From NCBI GenBank assembly GCA_964400285.1, contig CAYNTK010000005.1, positions 1 through 64,000 of the forward strand: a stretch of 64,000 nt of DNA, written 5' to 3'. The notes under the pieces were generated by a model that ran no database searches, was not told where the DNA came from, and saw only the letters and a program-made list of their open reading frames with translations. Position 1 is the stretch's first letter. Every line of letters begins with the position of its first letter. Source of the DNA: FEN-1279 sp964400285. Lineage in GTDB: Bacteria > Bacteroidota > Ignavibacteria > Tepidaquicellales > Tepidaquicellaceae. Of this stretch, positions 1-7,975 are shown in pieces. The position numbers were made by a program, and so were the translations under genes.

Positions 1-302
1 GACTCTTTTTTTATAGGCTATTCTATTTACACACTTTTTTGAACGCTAATTATTTAAAAATAAAGATTTAAAATTTTTTGATTTTAGAATTGAAGTTTGC
101 ATAAGATTTTGTTTTTCATTTTCTTAATTTTGTAATTATAGTATTTTAAAAATGAAAATAGAAATAAATTGCAATGTATTTATAAAAAGAATGAAGTATT
201 TGGCTTTTAATATTGTATTTAAGTAAACTCTTTTCTAACTTGCTATTTTAAAAATCAAAATTTTTTCGGCTATTTTAAATAAAAATCATTAAATTTCAAA
301 GT
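1..302. other. Gene-free AT-rich leader
   Basis: Very AT-rich stretch at the window edge with no open frame that looks coding. It presumably carries the promoter for the plus-strand cluster starting at 309, but I could not identify a convincing promoter box or hairpin. Confidence 0.5.
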
Positions 303-308
303 TTGAGA

Positions 309-1022
309 ATGCATCTTGGTGTAATTGCCGCTGGTGACGGATTGAGATTAAAAGAAGAAGGAATAAAAGAGCCTAAACCACTTATTAAAGTGCAGGGAAA
401 AACACTTCTTGAACGTATATTTACAATCACAGAAAAATATAAATTTAAATCCTGTAATATAATTGTTAATGAAAAGTTTAAAAAGGATGTCGAAAATTTT
501 TTTTTATCTAAAGTGCCGAAAATCGAGTTTAATATTATTTACAAATCCACCCCGAGTTCATTGCATAGTTTATATCAATTGAAACAATACCTATCCGATG
601 ATTCTTTTTGCTTGATGACGATTGATAGTATTTTTAGTGAATCTGAATTTGAAAATTTTTTGGAAGAAGTAAAAAAAAACGAGATTTATGACGGGCTAAT
701 TGCAATAACAGATTTTGTAGATGACGAAAAACCCCTATGGGTAAAGATTGATAGAAATAACAAGATAAAACGTTTTAGTAGCAATAGGGAAGATTCCAAT
801 TATATAACGGGAGGTATTTATTTTTTTCGAAAAGGTGTGATTGAATATACAGAAAAAGCTTTAGTAGATAATATTAGTAGGTTAAGAAACTTTCTTCAAT
901 ATTTAATTGAGACTGATTTAAAACTTAAAGCCATTAAATTCAGTAAAATTATAGATATTGACCATAAGAAAGATTTAGTTGAAGCTGAAAAATTTTTAGA
1001 ATTAATAGAAAAACCAGTATAG
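309..1022 (+). CDS. Sugar/inositol-phosphate nucleotidyltransferase (NTP_transferase fold)
   Basis: A 237-residue protein of the MobA/GlmU-like nucleotidyltransferase fold. The N-terminus carries the glycine-rich nucleotide loop (GVIAAGDGLRL, about residues 4-14), followed by the PKPLI signature. An internal MTIDS segment fits the metal-binding region. ATG at 309 is preferred over an in-frame TTG two codons earlier. The gene starts a tightly packed run: an ATP-grasp gene begins 7 bases after its end, then an aminotransferase and a CDP-alcohol phosphatidyltransferase. With inositol-1-phosphate synthase in the same cluster, a plausible role is CTP:inositol-1-phosphate cytidylyltransferase, as in archaeal di-inositol-phosphate synthesis. 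That substrate is inference; only the fold and motif are seen. Confidence 0.75.
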   Translation: MHLGVIAAGDGLRLKEEGIKEPKPLIKVQGKTLLERIFTITEKYKFKSCNIIVNEKFKKDVENFFLSKVPKIEFNIIYKSTPSSLHSLYQLKQYLSDDSFCLMTIDSIFSESEFENFLEEVKKNEIYDGLIAITDFVDDEKPLWVKIDRNNKIKRFSSNREDSNYITGGIYFFRKGVIEYTEKALVDNISRLRNFLQYLIETDLKLKAIKFSKIIDIDHKKDLVEAEKFLELIEKPV

Positions 1023-1029
1023 TAAATTT

Positions 1030-1848
1030 ATGTTAGAGATAGCGGGTATAGCAAGAAAGACGGAGTTTTCACCAAATCATGAATTGAACGATTTTCTGAT
1101 AATGCAAAGGACAGCAGAAGAACTAATGCAGCTCGGTGCAAAAGTTAAGATTTATAGAGAAGAAGACATTTTTACAGAGGAAATTATCGAAGATTTTATT
1201 TTTTCTATGGTTCAGAGTCCCGATGGTATTAAGAAATTACTGGAAATTTCGGAACAAAAAAAAATTGTGATAAACACCCCCGAAAGTGTTTTAAACTGTT
1301 ACAGATATAATATGAATAGGATTCTTTCCGAAAACGAAATCCCCTTTCCTAAAAGTATAATAGTTGACACTAAAACTAAGGATTACGATTTCCTTAACGA
1401 TTTTGAAGAAAAGATATGGATAAAAAGAGGAGATGCCCACGCTGTGCAAAAAGAGGATGTGGTTTTCATTAACGATAAAAGTAAAGTTAGCTATGTTTTA
1501 AACGAATTTAAAAGCAGAGGATTGCTAACATGCACTATACAAAACCACATAGAGGGTGACACAATAAAATTTTACTCTATTTATGAGGAAGATTTTTTTT
1601 ACTGGTATACGACGGATTTAAAATATTGCTCAGATTTTGACATAAAAAATCTTAAACGACTTGCAAGTGCATCTGCCAAAGCACTCGGGCTGGAAATATT
1701 TGGAGGAGATGCAATTGTTACAAAGGATTCGGAGATTTTTATTGTGGATATTAACGATTGGCCAAGCTTTGCACCTATTAGGGATAGAGCGAGTAAAGTG
1801 ATAGGTAACTTAATTTATCAGAAAGCGATAAAATATAATAATAAATAA
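1030..1848 (+). CDS. ATP-grasp family ligase
   Basis: A 272-residue protein that looks like a small ATP-grasp enzyme, the fold that couples ATP hydrolysis to forming amide or thioester bonds through an acyl phosphate. Visible features are a central segment with a nucleotide-binding lysine region (EKIWIKRGDAHAV) and a C-terminal metal-ligand motif in FIVDINDWPSFAP, where Asp and Asn fit the magnesium ligands. It lies 7 bases after the nucleotidyltransferase and 7 bases before the aminotransferase, so the three are probably co-transcribed. This suggests it ligates an amino acid or carboxylate onto the amine made by its neighbour. The substrate cannot be read from the sequence. Confidence 0.7.
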   Translation: MLEIAGIARKTEFSPNHELNDFLIMQRTAEELMQLGAKVKIYREEDIFTEEIIEDFIFSMVQSPDGIKKLLEISEQKKIVINTPESVLNCYRYNMNRILSENEIPFPKSIIVDTKTKDYDFLNDFEEKIWIKRGDAHAVQKEDVVFINDKSKVSYVLNEFKSRGLLTCTIQNHIEGDTIKFYSIYEEDFFYWYTTDLKYCSDFDIKNLKRLASASAKALGLEIFGGDAIVTKDSEIFIVDINDWPSFAPIRDRASKVIGNLIYQKAIKYNNK

Positions 1849-1855
1849 ATTTTTT

Positions 1856-3190
1856 ATGTTTACTAAAATTAAAACACAAATTCCCGGACCAGTATCGAAA
1901 AAATATTTTGATATGGAAGAAAAATATATTTCACCGGGAATTCAAACCATTGCGACCTCATCTAAAATCGTAATAGAAAAAGGTGAAGGGTGTATTATTG
2001 AAGATGCTGACGGAAATAGATTTATTGATTTTTTCGCAGGTGTCGGAGTTGCATCTATTGGATACAATCACCCTAAATACGTTAAGATGATGTCGGAACA
2101 GTATTCAAAAATTCACGTTGGAAGTTTCACATCAAAAAGCAGGGCTGAGCTATGTAAGTTACTTTCCGAAGTTGCCGTTGGAGATTTAAAAAGAACACAA
2201 TTTTACAGTAGCGGTGCAGAAGCGGTGGAAGCGGCTCTGCGTCTTGCAAAGTCATATACGAAGAAATCCGAGTTCATAGGATTCTGGGAAGGATTCCACG
2301 GAAAAACACAAGGTGTGCTTGGACTTCTCGGAGATACATTTAAAAATAATCTCGGTCCACTGCCGTTTGGAAGATATTCCACACCGTATGCAAATTGCAG
2401 ATGGTGTCCGTTTCATATGAAATATCCAGAGTGCAAATGGACTTGTGTGGACTATATTAAAAAGAAAATAAGGTATGAAACCACAAACGATATTGCGGCA
2501 ATAGTTGTTGAGCCGATTCAGGGAACAGCAGGAAACGTCGTTCCCCCAAAAGGATTTTTAATTGAATTAAAAAAACTTGCCGAAGAAATTGGGGCGGTAT
2601 TAATTGCAGATGAAATGATTACAGGATTCGGAAGAACAGGAAAAATGTTCGGTTGTCAGCACGATGGAGTAATTCCCGATATTATTACTATTGGAAAAGG
2701 TTTTGGAGGTGGCTTTCCTATGACGGGCTTGATGTCGAGAGAAGAAATTATTTTTTCGAAGCCGTTTGCAAATCCGAGCGGAAGCTCCTCGAGTTACGGA
2801 GGCAATCCAATTGCCTCGACCGGTGCGCTTGCCACATTGCAAATAATAATTGAAGAAGGGCTCGTAGAAAATTCGAGATTAGTTGGTGAATTTATGCTCG
2901 ATAAATTCAATGAACTAAAAAACAAATATCCGATTATAGGAGAAGTAAGAGGAAAAGGTTTAATGATTGGCATTGAATTGGTAAAAGATAGAAAGACAAA
3001 TGAAAAGCTCGACAAAAAATATACACAATTGCTATTTAAAGAAGCCTTAAACAAAGGATTGATTATGATGGGATACAATCCCGACATAAGAATTAATCCG
3101 CCTCTTGTTATAACAAAAGAAATTGCAGAAGAAGGTATAAATATATTTGAGGAAGCGTTAAAAATTGTCTCCGGTAGAATCAACATATAA
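1856..3190 (+). CDS. Class III PLP-dependent aminotransferase
   Basis: A 444-residue fold-type I aminotransferase of the 4-aminobutyrate/ornithine (class III) group, full length. The PLP phosphate loop is near residues 118-121 (SSGAE). The VEPIQG motif is at about 218-223, the cofactor-nitrogen aspartate is D252 in LIADEM, and the Schiff-base lysine is K281 in TIGKGFGGGFP. A four-cysteine patch at C181, C184, C193 and C197 is shared by a known subgroup of this family (CYRCPF-type sequences). It overlaps the next gene by 26 bases, which implies translational coupling. Pathway context suggests it makes an amino-alcohol or amino-cyclitol for the phosphodiester pathway encoded around it, but the family is broad. 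Confidence 0.85.
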   Translation: MFTKIKTQIPGPVSKKYFDMEEKYISPGIQTIATSSKIVIEKGEGCIIEDADGNRFIDFFAGVGVASIGYNHPKYVKMMSEQYSKIHVGSFTSKSRAELCKLLSEVAVGDLKRTQFYSSGAEAVEAALRLAKSYTKKSEFIGFWEGFHGKTQGVLGLLGDTFKNNLGPLPFGRYSTPYANCRWCPFHMKYPECKWTCVDYIKKKIRYETTNDIAAIVVEPIQGTAGNVVPPKGFLIELKKLAEEIGAVLIADEMITGFGRTGKMFGCQHDGVIPDIITIGKGFGGGFPMTGLMSREEIIFSKPFANPSGSSSSYGGNPIASTGALATLQIIIEEGLVENSRLVGEFMLDKFNELKNKYPIIGEVRGKGLMIGIELVKDRKTNEKLDKKYTQLLFKEALNKGLIMMGYNPDIRINPPLVITKEIAEEGINIFEEALKIVSGRINI

Positions 3191-4067
3191 ATCGAAAGAT
3201 ACCGAAGAGTTAATCGACAGGTTTTTTTTCAGACCTGCAGGTTATGGCATTGCGGTAATTTCTGAAAAATTGAAATTAACTCCAAACTCACTTACCATAA
3301 TCAGCATCATACTTGGAGTTCTGGCAGGTCATTTGTATTATTATAAATCAATTTGTATTAATATTGCCGGAATTTTGTTATTTATTTTTGCAGATATTCT
3401 GGATAGTGCAGACGGACAACTTGCAAGAATTACAAATAATACAACTAAAACAGGCAGGATATTCGATGGTGTTGCAACTAACCTTATTTCGATTTCTATT
3501 TATATGCATTTATGTTTGAGGTCTCTGGATTCGGAAATCGGTTGGTGGATTTTTCTAATAGGAGCTGTAGCGGGGGCAAGTCACGTAATGCAGGCGGCAA
3601 CTGCCGATTTATACAGGCACGCATATCTTTATATAGTTTGCGGTAAAGAAAAGTCAGACCTCGACTCATCGAAAGACATACGAGAACAAATAAAGAAACT
3701 AACTTGGAAAAATAATTTTATAGATAGATTATTTTTAAATTTTTATCTGGATTATACACGCAGGCAGGAATTTGTTTCGAGAAAATTTTTAGAATTAATA
3801 AATTATATAAAAGCAAATTACGATATCATTCCCGAATGGCTAAGCAATGAATACAGAGCATCATTTAAAAAGATGAATAAATATTATAATTTTTTAACCG
3901 TAAATTCGAGAACGGTTGCAGTTGCCGTTGCTATATTAGTGAATATTCCTGTTTTATATTTTTTATTTGAAATTTTTATTATGAATGTTGTAGTGATTTT
4001 TGTATGGTGGATGCAAATGAAAAAAAGTCAGGTGTTGTTGGAAAAGATAAAAAATCAACAACAATAG
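3165..4067 (+). CDS. CDP-alcohol phosphatidyltransferase family membrane enzyme
   Basis: A 300-residue integral membrane protein with the CDP-alcohol phosphotransferase signature. The motif runs from D80 (DSADGQLAR) through G97 to D101, spaced D-x2-DG-x2-AR-x8-G-x3-D. The expected fourth aspartate (position 105) is threonine. Hydrophobic segments lie at about 43-60, 63-80, 104-117, 126-140 and 252-285, with a long hydrophilic insert at about 160-245. No ATG lies near the N-terminus. TTG at 3165, inside the end of the aminotransferase gene, keeps the segment before the first membrane helix. These enzymes displace CMP from a CDP-activated alcohol to make a phosphodiester such as phosphatidylinositol phosphate or di-inositol phosphate. 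The exact substrates are unknown here. Confidence 0.85.
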   Translation: MSPVESTYKSKDTEELIDRFFFRPAGYGIAVISEKLKLTPNSLTIISIILGVLAGHLYYYKSICINIAGILLFIFADILDSADGQLARITNNTTKTGRIFDGVATNLISISIYMHLCLRSLDSEIGWWIFLIGAVAGASHVMQAATADLYRHAYLYIVCGKEKSDLDSSKDIREQIKKLTWKNNFIDRLFLNFYLDYTRRQEFVSRKFLELINYIKANYDIIPEWLSNEYRASFKKMNKYYNFLTVNSRTVAVAVAILVNIPVLYFLFEIFIMNVVVIFVWWMQMKKSQVLLEKIKNQQQ

Positions 4068-4082
4068 TTTTATTAATGTAGC

Positions 4083-4140
4083 CTATGAATTTATCCATAG
4101 AGTTTTAAGTAAAAAAAATTATTTAACCGTTTCAACGGTT
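4083..4140. repeat. REP-like two-hairpin intergenic element
   Basis: Two palindromes sit in the gap between the phosphatidyltransferase and oxidoreductase genes: CTATG (4083-4087) paired with CATAG (4096-4100), and AACCGTT (4125-4131) paired with AACGGTT (4134-4140) over a 2-base loop. The layout resembles the two-stem REP-type sequences dispersed in Bacteroidota genomes. It could also attenuate transcription between the two genes, though no T-run follows the second stem. Confidence 0.5.
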
Positions 4141-4160
4141 TAAATTTTAAAACACAAATA

Positions 4161-5165
4161 ATGTTAAAAGGTGCAATAATAGGGCTTGGTAAAATCGCAC
4201 AGACAGGGCATGTCCCGGCATATTTAAACAAAAAAGTTAAAAGTAAAATAAACATTATAGCGGGAGTAGATATATCAAAATCGAACTCTGAATCATTTTT
4301 AAAATTAATTCCTACTGCAAAAATATTTTCGAGTGCTGATGGGATGTTTAAGAAATTAAAAGTTGATTTTGTGGATATATGCGTTCCGCCTCATTTGCAC
4401 TCCGAATACATAAAACACGCAATAAAAAATAACGTTGCTATTATTTGTGAAAAACCGTTTACAAAAAGTACTATCGAAGCAAAACTGTTAAAGAAAAAAT
4501 TAATTGACACTAAAACGATTTTCTTTCCCTGCCACCAATATAAATATTCGCCTATCTGGAGTAATTTTAAAAAATTTGCCGAACCTGTAAAGAAAGGAAT
4601 CTTTTTGCAGTTCAATATATTCAGAACAACTGCTGATGAAGGATTCGACAATAAAAATCCCGGCTGGAGAACGGATAAAAAATTAAGCGGCGGCGGAATT
4701 CTATCCGATACAGGAACACATTACCTTTACCTGACATCTTGGATTCTGGGAAAAGTAAAAGAAGTGAACGTATCTAATTTTAAATTGCGAAAGCAACCTT
4801 ACAGTGTGGAAGATACATCATTTGTAGTATTGCATTGTGAAAAAGGTGTTGCACAAATCAATCTCACCTGGGCAGCAGATAAACGTGCGAATAGTGCGTT
4901 TATCTCCGATGGGGAAAACAGTCTCTCTTATGACGGAGTAAAAATGTTTAGCTATAAAGAAGGTAAAACCAAAGAAATCTCCGTTCCCGATGCCTCGGAT
5001 AAAAGAACTTATATAAAATTTTACGAAGAATTGTTTTTAGATTTTGCCTTAGCATTAAATAAAAAAAAATTTAGCAAATCACAAATTGAAGAGTCTTATA
5101 ATTCTGTAAGGATTCTTGAGAAATGCTATGAGTCGGGAGATTTAAATAAAACAACAAAGTTATAG
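4161..5165 (+). CDS. Gfo/Idh/MocA family NAD(P)-dependent oxidoreductase
   Basis: A 334-residue oxidoreductase of the glucose-fructose oxidoreductase/inositol dehydrogenase family. The N-terminal Rossmann motif is GLGKIAQTGH (residues 8-17). The family EKP motif is at 97-99, with the lysine a conserved catalytic or cofactor residue. The central GGGILSDTGTHYL segment supplies the conserved aspartate and histidine of the substrate pocket. Members oxidise a hydroxyl on a sugar, sugar nucleotide or inositol. Its place downstream of the aminotransferase, with inositol-phosphate synthase further on, makes a keto-inositol or keto-sugar intermediate attractive, but this is inference. It is separated from the upstream genes by about 90 bases containing a two-hairpin repeat. 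Confidence 0.85.
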   Translation: MLKGAIIGLGKIAQTGHVPAYLNKKVKSKINIIAGVDISKSNSESFLKLIPTAKIFSSADGMFKKLKVDFVDICVPPHLHSEYIKHAIKNNVAIICEKPFTKSTIEAKLLKKKLIDTKTIFFPCHQYKYSPIWSNFKKFAEPVKKGIFLQFNIFRTTADEGFDNKNPGWRTDKKLSGGGILSDTGTHYLYLTSWILGKVKEVNVSNFKLRKQPYSVEDTSFVVLHCEKGVAQINLTWAADKRANSAFISDGENSLSYDGVKMFSYKEGKTKEISVPDASDKRTYIKFYEELFLDFALALNKKKFSKSQIEESYNSVRILEKCYESGDLNKTTKL

Positions 5166-5186
5166 AAAATGATATTTAGAAAACAT

Positions 5187-5686
5187 CTAAAAACTTTCTC
5201 CAAGCATTCTAAATAAACCTATAGTATTTGTATATTTTATATTGAAATCATTACAAACATCAGGAATTTGGATTTTGCTTTTTTTTGAGGATTGCTGATT
5301 TCTTGTGTAACGATTATTCTGTTTTCTTTATCTTCAAGAGCAAAAGCTATTAGCCATGCATCAGCTTTGTCAGCCTCAAGAAATTCTGTAATAGCTTTTG
5401 GCAAATAATGAGATGTCTTAGTTGTTGTCCATTTAACAATATTAGCATACTGTTCTTCAATACTGGAGGTATCTTTAAAAAAATCTTTCGGCAGGTTATC
5501 CTGACACCAGTTTTTCAGGGCGTCTTCATTATCGAAAATTTCTTTTTTTACTTTATCAATACTGATTATTTTTACCGCATCTGCTAATTCTTTTACTTTT
5601 ATCCAAAAACTTGTTGCAACATCAAAAGGATAATTTATTCGATGGGCTTATATAAAAAAATTAGTATCTAAGATGTATATACTCAT
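5187..5686 (-). pseudogene. DUF4411 (PIN-like) toxin gene, broken by a stop codon and a frameshift
   Basis: Reading the minus strand from ATG at 5686 gives MSIYILDTNFFI, then TAA (5650-5648), then AHRINYPFDVATSFW in the same frame. The frame continues through WCQDNLP and DAWLIAFALEDKENR to an A8 run (complement of 5279-5286). After that run a one-base shift is needed to read IPDVCNDFNIKYTN and GESF, ending at TAG (5187). The whole reconstructs a DUF4411-family protein of about 165 residues, a PIN-like putative RNase toxin. The stop fits CAA to TAA (Gln expected before AHR), and the shift fits loss of one A. The start overlaps the upstream protease gene stop in ATGA, the classic arrangement for this pair. 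Two independent lesions argue for a true pseudogene. Confidence 0.85.
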
Positions 5687-6813
5687 TTAGCTGGGAAATA
5701 TTTATTAACAAATTTATGGTAGGTATTTCCTTTTAATCCGGTAAGTTTATAGGCATCACGATACATCAATTTTTCAGATTTTACAGCCTGTTCTACAGTA
5801 TAAACAAATCTTAAATTTAATCTCTTTTTAGTTGTCGCATAAAAATCTCCCCCATCTCCTTGGCTCTCTTTCTTTCTTATGTCTTGCAAAAAACCATTAT
5901 AAATTTGAAAGAATTTATCTTTAGTTATTTTTCCCAAATCCAAAGCTCTCCTCGCTACAACAATTCGACTTACTTTGAAATATTTAGAAATAGCTTCAAT
6001 GTCATTTCTATTGTTCCATAATTCATTAAAAGAATCCTCAGGGACTAAAAATTCAGCTGCGACTTTATTACACAATAGTTCTGTAGGGTCATCGGCAGGT
6101 AACAATCCACGGAAATCAAATCCTGCGCTTATACCTGTCCATATATGTGCAAGTTCATGTATTAAAGTAAAGAGTTGAGCAGCTTTAGCATCTGCCGCGT
6201 TTACAAACATAAATGGAGCAATTTCATCAACAAGAACAAATCCTCTGCATTCATCAACTTTGATTGGTCTTCTATTGTTATTCCCAACAACACCGTTAAA
6301 TACAACTATAATTCCCAATTCTTCAATTTTACTAGTAAGATGATTTAAAGCTTCTTCCCAGTTTCTATATTTAGAAGCCCAATTTTTTTCTATTCCCATC
6401 GTATTTCTAATATCATCGACAATTTCGTTGTAGCTATTACTATTGTTGTATTTTCCGACAAATCGTAACGGTATAGCTTCATTTTCGGTTAAATATTCTT
6501 TAAACCACTCCTGTCTTTGCTGCATTAATAATACTGTATCATATACATTCACACTGATTTTTGTAACATCTTTATTCGTTCTGAAAAATGGAATCGGGAG
6601 TTCTTCTTTAGGCGGTTCATCCAGAAACAAATATCCAAATGGTAAATATACTTTTTTGGAAAATTCTTCTAATTGCTTTAAGGTTGGTCTTTTTTCCTTT
6701 TCAAGCCAATTTTCAATTTTCGGAAATTTTAAAGCAAAATCATGGTAATCAAAGCCAGCACGCTCTATTGCCCATATTATCATATTATTGTTAATATTTA
6801 CTTTGGTACTCAT
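5683..6813 (-). CDS. ImmA/IrrE-type metallopeptidase, antitoxin-like partner of DUF4411
   Basis: A 376-residue protein with an N-terminal helical region resembling a helix-turn-helix regulator (about 1-80) and a zinc-metalloprotease domain of the ImmA/IrrE (DUF955) family. The HELAH zinc motif is at residues 219-223, with a downstream glutamate at E254 (KVAAEF) as the likely third ligand. In many bacteria this family is encoded just upstream of DUF4411, forming a probable toxin-antitoxin or stress module. Here the stop overlaps the DUF4411 start by four bases. The protease appears intact while the partner is broken. The pair lies antisense inside the inositol cluster, suggesting insertion. 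Confidence 0.85.
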   Translation of the reverse strand: MSTKVNINNNMIIWAIERAGFDYHDFALKFPKIENWLEKEKRPTLKQLEEFSKKVYLPFGYLFLDEPPKEELPIPFFRTNKDVTKISVNVYDTVLLMQQRQEWFKEYLTENEAIPLRFVGKYNNSNSYNEIVDDIRNTMGIEKNWASKYRNWEEALNHLTSKIEELGIIVVFNGVVGNNNRRPIKVDECRGFVLVDEIAPFMFVNAADAKAAQLFTLIHELAHIWTGISAGFDFRGLLPADDPTELLCNKVAAEFLVPEDSFNELWNNRNDIEAISKYFKVSRIVVARRALDLGKITKDKFFQIYNGFLQDIRKKESQGDGGDFYATTKKRLNLRFVYTVEQAVKSEKLMYRDAYKLTGLKGNTYHKFVNKYFPAK

Positions 6814-7241
6814 CTATAAATAATATTAAAACTTCTTTTTTGAAACATCCATATAAGTGTGATTAATAAATTATTAATATAATTTAATGATAACTCTAAT
6901 TCAAAACAATATATTTTGTAATTGTGAAATAACAATAAAACTACAAGCATAAGCACAAGGTATTAATCATTAAATCTCATATACTGTTGTTTTTTAAATG
7001 TTTAGAAGAATAAGATCTAAAACTAAAACAAAATAAGGTAAGACTATAATTTCTCTTTAAATACACACTTCAAACTGTTATTTTTTCCTTTTAAAGCTAA
7101 AAGATTTTAACGCAAAGTTCGCAAAGGAATACGCAAAGTTCGCAGAGGAATACGTTAAGTTCGCATAGAAAAACCGATATTAATTTTTGATTTTGTAAAA
7201 ATTGAATTTTTATAAATGATATTTTAAAATTATTTTTAGAA
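6814..7241. other. 428-base intergenic region
   Basis: This lies between two divergent genes: the ImmA/IrrE gene on minus and the HAD hydrolase on plus. It is mostly low-complexity AT sequence and must hold both promoters, though I could not define either. The only distinct structure is a 21-base tandem repeat at 7110-7172, described separately. Confidence 0.5.
7110..7172. repeat. Three-copy 21-base tandem repeat
   Basis: Three adjacent 21-base units (7110-7130, 7131-7151, 7152-7172) each begin ACG and contain AAGTTCGCA. The first two differ at one base and the third is more diverged. Read on the minus strand they give a repeated FLCEL peptide, but nothing else in that frame looks coding. 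Such CGCAAAGTTCGC sequences are a familiar kind of non-coding dispersed repeat. Confidence 0.75.
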
Positions 7242-7934
7242 TTGGATAAAGCAGTAATTTTCGATTTTGGCGGAACGCTCGACACAAACGGGGTGCACTG
7301 GAGCGTGAAGTTTTTGGAAACTTATAAAAAATTCGGTTTGGAGTTTTCTACCGAACAATTCAATTTAGCTTATGTTAAAACAGACGAAGAATTGAAATGT
7401 ATATCGGGTTCTATAAATGATTACAGAACATTATTACTTGGTCAAACTCAATTTCATTTACAATTTATTAATCCGGAAGGATTAAAAGAAACAGGGTTGT
7501 ATAAAATTGCATCGAAAATCACAAACGAAATCATGGCTGATGTTAATATTTGCTTATCTGAATCCAAAAAGATATTTGAAGTTTTAAAAAAGAATTATAA
7601 ACTCGGAATAGTTTCCAATTTTTATGGCAACCTCGAAAAGATTTGTGAGAGTATCGGATTTTCAAAATATATTGATGTGATGATAGATTCGGAAGTTGTT
7701 GAAATTGAAAAACCCCACCCCGGAATTTTTTCTCTTGCATTGCAAAAACTCGGAGTAATGCCTGCAAATACTTTCGTCGTGGGAGATTCATACGAAAGAG
7801 ACATCGTTCCCTCAAAAATACTCGGATGTAAAACAATTTGGTTGAAAAATAAAAGCTTTAAAGAAAGTGAAAATACCGATTCAGCGGATTATATTGTGAG
7901 TAATTTGGTAGATATTTTAAGATATTTAACGTAA
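7242..7934 (+). CDS. HAD superfamily hydrolase (putative phosphatase)
   Basis: A 230-residue haloacid-dehalogenase-fold protein. Motif I is FDFGGTLD, with nucleophile D8; the second position is Gly instead of Asp, a variation seen in several HAD subfamilies. Motif II is VSNFYG, the motif III lysine lies in EKPHPG, and motif IV is VVGDSYERDI. A helical cap domain lies between motifs I and II. The start is TTG at 7242, since no ATG precedes motif I. The gene is 41 bases upstream of inositol-1-phosphate synthase. A role in removing phosphate from inositol phosphate or from a phosphatidylinositol-phosphate-like intermediate is a reasonable inference, but HAD substrates cannot be predicted from motifs. 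Confidence 0.8.
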   Translation: MDKAVIFDFGGTLDTNGVHWSVKFLETYKKFGLEFSTEQFNLAYVKTDEELKCISGSINDYRTLLLGQTQFHLQFINPEGLKETGLYKIASKITNEIMADVNICLSESKKIFEVLKKNYKLGIVSNFYGNLEKICESIGFSKYIDVMIDSEVVEIEKPHPGIFSLALQKLGVMPANTFVVGDSYERDIVPSKILGCKTIWLKNKSFKESENTDSADYIVSNLVDILRYLT

Positions 7935-7975
7935 ATCAAATTTTTTATATTGTAGATTACTTATAATAAACGATT

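Noticed and set aside
2396..2447. Four-cysteine patch in the class III aminotransferase, first considered a novel metal site
   Set aside because: The CxxC...C...C segment is a known feature of a subgroup of class III aminotransferases.
7097..7285. Minus-strand open frame encoding repeated FLCEL peptides
   Set aside because: It is simply the translation of the 21-base tandem repeat, whose unit length is divisible by three. There is no credible protein around it.
7242..7934. HAD motif I reading DFGGT instead of DFDGT, first taken as an inactivating change
   Set aside because: Several HAD subfamilies have a residue other than Asp at this second position, and all other motifs are intact.
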